From positions 18,639,487 through 18,703,486 of the forward strand of contig CM036622.1 of the NCBI GenBank assembly GCA_020746105.1: DNA of 64,000 nucleotides. Reading direction: 5' to 3'. Origin of the DNA: Trogon surrucura. Its lineage: Eukaryota; Chordata; Aves; Trogoniformes; Trogonidae. Shown here in pieces: positions 12,001 through 21,330 of this stretch; position 1 is the first letter of the stretch, and every line of letters begins with the position of its first letter. The notes beneath the pieces were generated by a model, which was not told the DNA's origin, did not search any database, and saw nothing but the letters and a program-made list of their open reading frames with translations. A program made the position numbers and the translations under genes.

Positions 12001-14534
12001 TTCCCAGAGTGAAGAAATTGATATGTTACTAATGGCAACTAAGGACTCACAGCATACTTCATCTCAAACACAGTCGTCTGCTTAAATTCTTGACTATATT
12101 CTGATTGCTTACAATCTTTCTGCAAGTTCAGTTAGATTCAGCATTCTGTTAGATTTCTTCATAGACTATTTTGTATATTCCAGATGTGAGAGTGTTTCAG
12201 GGATACATGTAGAATACAATCTTTATCTGACTGAAATGATGCAAAGCAAAGGCAATGCTGATACAAGATTTGAGGCTTCCCAGCAGGAAAGGCTGTTGAA
12301 CAACAGTTCATCAAATTATGTGTGTTGGCTGCTTTGTCATGTTGCTTTGTTACTTCAGACATCTACTTTGCTACATTCAGTGATAGCTTCATTGGATCCA
12401 CATTGTGTAGTTGCAGCAGGATGAATTTTCTGTTGGTCATCAAGCCATCAAAACCATATCCAGAACATAGCTGGGGTGTCATCAGCCTTACTATAGTAAC
12501 AAACAAAACTTTGGGAAGGGTTACAATACTCTGTTAGTGGATTGTCCTTTGTAGCTATATTTTGGAGTAGATCAGTGCTGTTTCAGGTCCAAGAGTTTGA
12601 CACAGAGACTTAGTCTGGAGGAGGAGAGCCAGAGAGACTTCTCTTAAAGCTGCTTTGACTTGCCTAAAGTCTTTATATCTGGATGTCACTGAAGTAATGT
12701 ATTGCTTCTGTTTCAGTCTTGATGGTCTTGGAGCTGGGGAGAAGAATTATTCAGGTGCCTGCAGGGCCAAATCACTGGGGTTGAGCACTTGCTGGTTTGC
12801 TCTGTGGCACTGGCAAGTTCAGAGACAGGTATGGAAAAGAAGTGGAGAAAGCTTATATTCCAAAGGTCTAGGTGGAACCACTGGCCCAGGTTCCTTCTCC
12901 CCTGGCCTCTTGCCCCATTCCAGTTGCTGTGGGATGCTAGGGCTGGACAAACTGGTACACAGAACTTGTGAGGTCCAATATGTGTGCTTGAGCTGAATAA
13001 ACTGTAGGCAAAGGGAAACCTAAGGGCATTGCCAGCGTGTTTGAGCCCCAAAGACAGTCCCCAGTGCTCTACAGAAGCCCAAGAACCCAGCTGAGTAAGT
13101 GTAGACAGAATGGGTTTGCCTGGAGCACCCTCTCTAGAGCTGTCTTCTAGAGTGATCTAGTAAAGCTATGCAAGGTTAGAATTGTAGTTGGAAATCTGAG
13201 GGTTAATATGCAATACTTGGCAAGAAGAGTAAAAAACATGGATTTTGGAGTAGACCAAGTGCATTACACTTCTGGGTTGTTTTGTGGTGTTAAATAGCTA
13301 CTCTACTTGCATGTTAAAAATAACCTGTTCAAGATTTTATTTTCAGAAATTTTGACTAGTACATTTGTACTCTTCTCTCAGCTTTTCCTGTTGTTCGTAT
13401 TCCCCTCCCCCATCACCTGTCACTTGAACACTGGGTTTTCTTTCAATAACATTTTTCTCTTGTTGCTGAAGCACACAATAGCCATCTCGACAGTGAAGGA
13501 ACATAATAGGATATACTTTCAGCATGGACAATTAGATGTGCAATTCTCATTAACAATAACAGGACTTGCACTGAAAATTTTCCTGTATAAATCTACCAGC
13601 ACAAAGCCTTTCTCCTTATGAGCAACAGATGGGTTTTCCATAATGGCTCATTACCTCCTTGCTTTGTCATGCTGCCAGAAATGAAATATAAAGTTATTTA
13701 TGGTTAGAGAAAGATGCACAAGTCACTGTAGATCATTCTTTGCCATCTTTTATAGTTTATCTAGTTAGTACTTTAAATCTCTCAGGACTAGGAAGTTTCA
13801 GAAGATGACAGAGCGCTGCCTTAGAATTAAGATGAGTGTCCTTCTGTCTGGTTATTTATCCTGATGGTCTTCAGTCTCCAGGGTGATGCTTTGGTCTCCA
13901 CTGGGACTGGTAATTTCGGTGTTTCGGTAGAAAAGAGGCAATTTCTCAAAAGCAATTTGGTCAACTATGACAACCCATTTCTGTGAAATTTGACTACTAG
14001 GGGCAGAAGGCAGCAATGTTTTACCATGCATCATAAATTTGAAAAGGTAAACAAGTTACTAGATAACATTCTTTATTAGAAATGGGAAGGAGGGAGGAAG
14101 TCATTGCTTGGCACATGAGTGAGAGGTGTCATTCCTCTGACAATTGGTGATGGTGGGTGGGAAAGAAAATATTTCTGAAGTGGACAGTGCTTTTGTTTAT
14201 AAATATTTCACAGTATTAAACTCTTTGTATTGGACTTTATACCTTGAATGTACCCACAGATTCACTAGTCTCTCCACAAATCCTTGTTGAAGACCTGCTC
14301 CCACTACAAATGTGTTCATCTCTCACCTTTCATAAGTAATATATTTACGTTGACTAATACGGGATGGGCGTTATTAAGACAGAAGACAAGCTGAGGGCAA
14401 ACTGTAAGATATTGTTTCAATACTACTTACATTAAGAGATTTTCTCAGAAGGATCATCAAGTGAGTTGATCCCAGCACATCTGCGACACTCTCAGAAGTG
14501 TGCAGGTCTCCCAGAAGGTTGAGGGAATATGTTT

Positions 14535-14586
14535 ACTTTGGAGTTCCTCTTGCTTCCATTACTTCGGAGTTCCTCTTGCTTCCATT
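14535..14586. repeat. 26-bp tandem duplication (two copies)
   Basis: Two adjacent 26-bp units (14535-14560 and 14561-14586) each read ACTTYGGAGTTCCTCTTGCT followed by TCCATT, and differ at one base (T or C at unit position 5). This is a simple recent tandem duplication in otherwise unique DNA, with no coding or transposon context seen. Confidence 0.9.
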
Positions 14587-16286
14587 CAGGAGGACACTTT
14601 AAATGTATCTAAATATAAAGATCAGTCTGATTTCAGTACATCCTTATTTTCTTGAATATGGGTAGTCCTAAGAACATATGCTGGGACTAGAGCCTTGGAC
14701 TGTCAGCCAGAGGTTTTGTTTATGTTTGAGCTCAGGTTTTGCTCATTGCAAAGGAACTATAGAACCTGAGGAAGTTCAGTGAAGCAATTCTGGTGACTGG
14801 AGAAGGAAAGCAGGACCTTTTGTGCTAGAGAGGTAATAGAAATATATTGGAGTGTGAAAATATATGTGTGTCCCAGCAAGACTATGGTGGATCCCAAATA
14901 TTTAAATTTTCTAAGGCTGAGCTTGCTTATTTCATAAATCAGCAAATTCAGGGACCTATTTATAGAATCAGTGAGGTACCTTTTTCTAGTTGCGGTCAGA
15001 CAACTCTTCTGCACTTGTTTCCTTTGAAACGCTGGAGTACTGCTGGATCCCAACCTGTGGGACATGCCTTTTACAGCTCATTTAGTGCATAACACATAGC
15101 GAATCACAGGAGAATGTCTACGGTTTCTCTAAGTGCTGATTAGCATGCAACATGAGAAAAAAAAATGGATGGACAGTTGGCAGTTGAAATACATTGTGGC
15201 TGAATGCACTCAAATGGTCTCCATGTTGTTTATACAAATGATCTCTTGAGGTTCATGCTATGCCAAAAGGTCTGGTCTGTGGACAAAGAGAGGGCTGTAA
15301 AACTAGTTGCCATCTAAAGAGGATACTCTCTATTCTCAAATAACCCATCAAGAGCCAAACTGTTTAGTGGCTAATATTAGTGGCAATGCAAGGTACTGCT
15401 AAAATAAAAAGTATGAAAGGAAAGAAAAAGTGAGGTTTGTGAAAAATAAGTTGTCTTATTCCTTTATTGAAAGTACATAATCAGATATATTTCCAAAATC
15501 AAAATTTGTATCAGTTTTCAGTGTCTATCTTAGTGTCAACATGTTCTTCTCTTATGTTTTTCTTTTATTTATTTTACTATTCCATTAATCAATGTACTTT
15601 TAAATATTTATGTGTTTTTTCGTCACAAGTTTATAGCTGCTAAGAAACATGAACAAAAGGTTAATGTAAGATTTCATGATTTGTTGTTCTGGTGAGATTT
15701 AAGTTCCCTATAAAAAATTTTTGAGCATCAAAATTTAAGCATTTGGGATCCACTGTTATCTTGCCAAGCTAACAAGGTTACCTTGTCTAAGCTTTTTATA
15801 TACCAGAGATATATGACCTGTCAAAAAAAGCCATTTTCTTATTGTTAAAATATTTATTTTGTTCACTCCAGAGCACACTTTCTGATTTTCACTCCTATTC
15901 TACAGTTTTACAGTTTTTGGAACATGTTCTTGTGGCAGCTTCTGCTGTGTTTAGCCAAGGAAAAAAGAAGGCATATCTTTTTTGCAACTTCTCCCAGTGT
16001 ATTGCCTGTAACGCTTTTCAGCCTCACAGCTACCTTGTGTCACCGCAGCTTGGGAAGCACATTGAAGCATGATCAAAGCCATTTTTGGCCTTTGGATTAT
16101 ACTTGCAATTCATTATGTAAGGCCACTTTACTATGAGATTTAAGCACTGTTCCACACAGAAGGGAGACTATCTCTACATTAATATATTTCCCCCTCCTTC
16201 GCTGTTGAATTATACTGACTTAGAAATGCCAAGTTTGTCTGCTTAACATTCAAAGCACATGCCAAACTATTTAAAAAAAAAAAAAA

Positions 16287-16314
16287 AAGCATGTGCCTGT
16301 TCTGGCACATGCTT
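16287..16314. repeat. Perfect 11-bp hairpin
   Basis: AAGCATGTGCC (16287-16297), loop TGTTCT (16298-16303), then the exact reverse complement GGCACATGCTT (16304-16314). It directly follows a 16-base A run (16273-16288, overlapping the first two stem bases). A related GCACATGCC occurs at 16256-16264, on the other side of the A run. No transposon ends or coding sequence are attached. The stem is too short for a typical microRNA precursor. Confidence 0.85.
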
Positions 16315-19300
16315 AAAGTTTTTTGAAACTATCCCAAGAAAAGACTGCTGATTTTTAGGGTGGGTTTTTGGTTTTGTTTTGGTTTGGTTTTTTTTTTTTT
16401 TGCAAAGCCTGTTTATTAGCCACCTGGTGAGTATTACTGCTCCTACAGCTTGTCTTAATAAATCATTGACCATTTAGTATTCCTGGGGCTACTCAACCTC
16501 AGGTTTGCAAGACCTGCTTGCCTGAGCGAAATACATGAAGGAAATGGCCAGGGAAGGCAGTTAATAATTGTGCATGGTATTTTAAAATCCAGATGCAGTA
16601 AAGTGAAAGCTTGTAATGCTGTCCCTATCCTTGCTGCTGCAGTTACTATAGCAGCAGCAGATGCTGACTTTGGACGACTTTAAAGAACTGAGTATAAGCC
16701 AAAAAAAATGCCTAGGGAGCATTTTGTTCTAGGGAGTGGCATGATGCCTCAGCTTAGGACAAAACCAATATTGGTAGACCTGGTAAAATGACAGATTTTT
16801 CCAGGCTCTCAGTGGTATCATGATCACCTTGGGGAATCTGCTTGAGGCTGCCTCTCAGAATCGATCCCAAGATTTTTATCCCACAGCAAGAGTCGGCTCA
16901 GATAAAAGGCCTGTCTATTAGGTAAAAAGCAAGGATATCAACACAATGAGATTCAGTATGACAGTATTGGTGGACATGAATGCTGTTAAGAGTTGACTGT
17001 AAGAGTGTACCCACCACATGCTCTTCTTTCAGTATGAGTAGTAGCAAAGGCTTCAGTGAAGCTTTCTCCTGCACCAAGATCTCTGCAGAAGAGAGACAAG
17101 CCATCACAGAGTTCATTACATCTCTTACCCCTCAGACTTTTGCTTGATGATCTTGTCTAGAAGAATCAAAATAGTTTACATGCAGAACACTAGCAACAGT
17201 TTTACGGAAGCTGAAGCCACTTCCCTGCTTTCATTCCCCTTCCTACTCTCTCTTGAGTAGTGAAGTCAGCTAGAATTCCATTAGCCTACTGGGAGGGAGT
17301 TGGGAAGCACGGCTGGATTAGCGTAGGAACATTTCCCTTAGGACAAAACCCCAAGAGGACTGAGTTTGAGAGTTAAATCGCTGGCCACAGATCATCTGCT
17401 TTCACACAGGTAAACTCACATGAATTAAACAGACTAGTATGAAACTGTTTTCTAATATTGGTAACATGTTTTGTGGGGGGAAGTGAGGCAGGGTTGCTTT
17501 CAGAGGTAACCTCTGATACTGCAGCTGGACATTGCAAGGGACCTTTCTGGCCAGGCAGGTCCAGTTGTAAGATTGAGGTTTAAATCTGGCTATATTTAGT
17601 CTTTGGAGTTGATGTAGCTAGTTTCAACTGGTTTATGCATTGTCATGTTTCTTTTGTATGTGTGGGTCAAAACAAATGTGTGGGTTACAAAAAGCCCCTC
17701 ACTTTATGGCAGCTAATGCCAGCTATAGTAGCTGTGTAGATACATACTCTGTGGGAGCTGGAACAAAGCAAGCATTGAGCAAGGTTTATAGAAGAAAAAG
17801 GGCTGTTACAGCTGTCTGTGCAGATTCACTATGTTCTACATTTCCCTGCACACTGTTCTAATCTCACTGGTTTAGCCTCATTTGATCCTGTTCTCATTGC
17901 TCAACCCTCCAAGTTCCATACTCCTTATGAATGAAGCTAAGTCCCAAGAGATGACTTCAGCATGAGATGCTGGTAGCCAGCAGTTAAAATTTGATATTTG
18001 GGTAACTTACGCTATGCCTCTGGTCATAATGTAATTTAAATCCAGAGGTAATTTTTCTACATAGTGTGAAGTAGATATCATACTTATCCTTTCCCGTGTC
18101 ATAGTTTGTTGGGGATTTTTTGACCCATTAAGAGAACAACATTCTTAAACATTTTGAGAGAGTAAATCACCTGAAATAATTTGCCTGGCATTGGTTGGTT
18201 AGTTGCAGTGTGGTTGCACTGCAATCCAAGAGTAAAACTATTTAATTGTCATGCAAAACTCAAGCTAGTATCTGATATTTTACATTAATAATTCATAGCA
18301 TGTAAAGTTACATTAATCTGTAGGTCTCAGAATTATAAAGGTGGTTAAATTATTTCAATCACAGAGGTTAAGTGGAATGCTACGGTAATATGGTTAGGAA
18401 ATTGTACTATTTGGGATAGAATCTGTATCCCTGACCCTACCACTCACCTGCAGGATTTTGATGGCTCTCTTACAGTCATTCTTCAATTTAGGATTGTTTG
18501 GATCATCAGACTTCACTGTTGGTGATATTTTTTGCTGACTTGTTGCTTGGTTTAAAATGCCTGAATTAGTACCCACTTACCATACTGTATTTTAGGAATA
18601 GACCAAGAAGTTGAAAGGGGATGGACACTGAGATGTCTTTTCATAACTGCAGATGGTGAGGGTCAATTTGCTCAAAAGCAGGAGGAAAAACCCACAAAAC
18701 TGTTTTTCCTTGCCCTCAATCTGTTCTCTAGTAAAAAGAGGTCAGCTTCTAGGAAAGTCCCCTTGGCTCTTTGCAGGTGTGCTAAATTTGCTTAAACAAA
18801 TTAAAGGAAAAATTTGCATTTTTTAAAATGTTGCCTTTTAAAGAGTGTAGATTGTATTTAATTTCTGCTTTGCAGTCAAGGACTATACACCATCACTCAA
18901 CTCCAGAAGTCTAAAAGCAGAGTTAATAATTTTTTCTAACACTTTTCTTGTCTTCTGTTTGGAAAAAGCAACTTTATCAAATCAGAACCTTCTGTCAAAG
19001 CTTTCAATGACACTTCATTTTGGAAAATTTCTACCTAGCACTTTCAATGGTGCTGACTTTGCTGGGAGTGAAATAATTTAATATTTCCTTTCAAATCAAT
19101 ATTTCAGTTTTTAATACAAATATTTCAAAGTTTGTGCAAAATGAAACTTTTTAAATAGAAGGGCAGTGTTAGATCAGCTCCCCATGCTTCCAAGAAAATT
19201 TTAGCCTTTTAGGAAAAATTCCCTGGTTTTGTGTTGTGGGTTGGGTTTGGTTTAGTTTTTTTCAAATGGAAACATAAGCACATACTAAAATTGTTTCCCT

Positions 19301-20459
19301 AATAGAAGTTTTAGGGTTTTTTGTAGCTCTAGCACAAAGCTGGCTGTTAATGACCTTAGGGTGTACTGACTATTGGGTCTGTTGTGCATTGTTACTTCAA
19401 GACACTGCTGTTACGGTAGCCGAGGTGAATAGGGACACAGTTTCAGTCTCTCAAGGGTGGTTGTAACAGCAGGTGAGTGTTGCACATATTGTCCAGTTGT
19501 GAAGTTTTCTTAAGACAGTATAAACAGTTTTCCAAGATGGGAAGTGAGCAGTGCATCCATTTGCATGTTCTGAGGCAGTTTAGCCCAATGCTTTCCACCA
19601 TTCCAAACCTTCTGGTGGAGCAGGAGCACATAACTTAAATGACGTCTCAACTTTATTTAAAGATGTCAGACAATGGAAAATTCACCTCATTGTTAAATAA
19701 GGATTTGTCACTCATTGTCAGTACTAAAATGTGTGCAGTGTTTCCAAAATAAACTGTCTGGCTCCAAATTTCACACTTTAGATTTTGTGCATCTTCACCA
19801 TGAGAAATTTTTGTCCGTGTAGTATACACCACAGACAAATTTATTTATTCTGAAAAGCCAAGTTTCATTCTTTCATTATATGGTTTATTTTCCATTCTGT
19901 GTGGCTGTTTTCTGGACTGTTTCCAATTTGCTAAGAGACACTAGCAAGCAGCAGGCAAAATTTGGTACTCAGCATATGTTTACTTATTGCTACAGCACCT
20001 CATTACACTAACATCAGGAGGTCAGTGGATCTCTTTTGCATTTCAGATCTAATGTCCTGTGCCACATAACGGGTTTGGCCCTTTCCCTCTCTTCCCTACT
20101 TTAGCACTTAGCTCCCTTCCCTGTGAGGTAAGTGTTCCTCTGCATTTTGGCCAGACAGAAAGATGCCTTTCAGAGTGATTCAACACAGCTGTTCAGTTTA
20201 AATACTTAGCTAACCAGATGCCGAGCAGAAAGGTTCTTCCTTGTGCTATTACATAGAAAATGTCAGGTAATAATAATCAACTTTCTCCACAACAAACCAA
20301 GTGCCTGAGACAGAGAAACTGAGACTTCCCTTAAGGAGCTCTTGGAGCTACTTCTCCAGGCCCTTTCATAGCCAGCTGTGAATTGCTGGGGCAGAAATAG
20401 GACAGGAACAGCTGCTGAAACACCTGCTTACAAGGCTTTTGATCTCTCCTACTTCTGAG

Positions 20460-20618
20460 TAAACTCAGAAACTTCTACAGTAACTTCTGAGGCTTTAAAA
20501 GTTTGTTCGTATGGAGGAGAAGCTACAGTTGAAACTTCACTGCTATCAGGGCCGCTGCAAGGTGAATGCGTTGAAGCGGTGGCACGGTTTCCAGATGATT
20601 CTTTTATGTAGGTGCACA
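20460..20618 (-). CDS. Weak candidate coding exon, Ser/Thr/Val-rich
   Basis: On the minus strand an open frame runs from about 20618, after an AG in the sequence CCCAAACAG, to a TAG at 20457-20459. It encodes a Ser-, Thr- and Val-rich peptide including SPCSGPDSSEVSTVASPPYE, ending EVSEFTQK. Several CpG-containing codons are kept in CpG-poor surroundings. It could be a terminal exon (AAG TAG stop), or an internal exon using a donor at GAA|GTAGGA. The polypyrimidine tract before the acceptor is poor and I recognise no protein family. It lies just upstream of the CR1 insertion and runs in the opposite direction. A chance open frame is the main alternative. Confidence 0.2.
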
Positions 20619-20724
20619 AATTAAGTTTCAGACTGTTTGGGCTTATGTGGAAGTAAATCTCTCTGGATGTTTCCCTGCAGTGAAATGCCAAGCAGCATGT
20701 CATTGTCATATTCTGGGCATTACG

Positions 20725-21328
20725 GCAAAGGAAGAGACAGATGGGGGTTCACCCATAGGGCTGTCTAGGATAAGTCGCTCGGATACACACATTAGGACTT
20801 CTTCATCTAAGAAAAAAAGGAGGGTAATTGTAATTGGAGACTCCCTCCTGAGGGGAACAGAGGGCCCTGTCTGCTGCCCAGATCCAACCCACAGGGAAGT
20901 CTGCTGCCTCCCTGGGGCCTGAGTTAAGGATGTTATCAAGAAGCTTCCTGGTCTGCTCAAACCCATGGACTATTACCCGCTTTTGGTTATGCAGATCGGT
21001 AATGATGAGATAGTAGAGAGACGGCCAGAAGCAATCAAAAGGGACTTTAGGGCACTGGGGCGGATGCTAGAAGGATCAGGAGCACAGGTTGTGTTTGCCT
21101 CTATTCCCTCAATTATGAGGAAAAATAGTGGTAAGTGTGACAAAGTGCAGCAGATTAATACTTGGCTAAAAGGGTGGTGCCAGCGATCTAGCTTTGGATT
21201 TTTTAACCATGGTGAGATCTACACGTCACCTGATCTACTGAAACAAGCTGGGGTTCAAATGACACAAAGGGAAAAAAAGGATCCTTGGTCACGAGCTGGC
21301 GGGACTCATAGAGCGTTCTTTAAACTAG
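20725..21328 (+). pseudogene. CR1 ORF1 C-terminal esterase domain, broken
   Basis: CR1 ORF1 proteins end in an SGNH/GDSL-type esterase domain. Seen here: block I VIVIGDSLLRGTEGP, with the nucleophile serine codon at 20842-20844; then REVCCLPGA and an in-frame TGA at 20920-20922; then, in the same frame, [15 protein letters not shown], where family members have a GTND block; and [20 protein letters not shown]. The final block reads AGVQMTQRE, where the family has DGVHL, so the expected catalytic Asp and His are Ala and Gln. A run of seven A (21272-21278) appears one base too long. In the other frame the end reads [15 protein letters not shown] and stops at TAG 21326-21328, matching the usual ORF1 C terminus. 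ORF1 is therefore non-functional here in at least three ways. Confidence 0.85.
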
Positions 21329-21330
21329 AT

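Larger units (their letters stand above)
9017..20719. other. Unique AT-rich non-coding DNA
   Basis: No recognisable gene occurs in this 11.7 kb. A tandem duplication (14535-14586) and a hairpin (16287-16314) are listed separately. The longest open frame is 169 codons on the minus strand (10822-11331). It shows no motif or repeat family that I know and is antisense to other open frames, so I did not call it a gene. A moderately GC-rich patch at 12.6-13.1 kb carries overlapping open frames on both strands, which is what local base composition alone would give. Single A and T runs at 16273-16288 and 16390-16401 are simple repeats. Confidence 0.6.
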
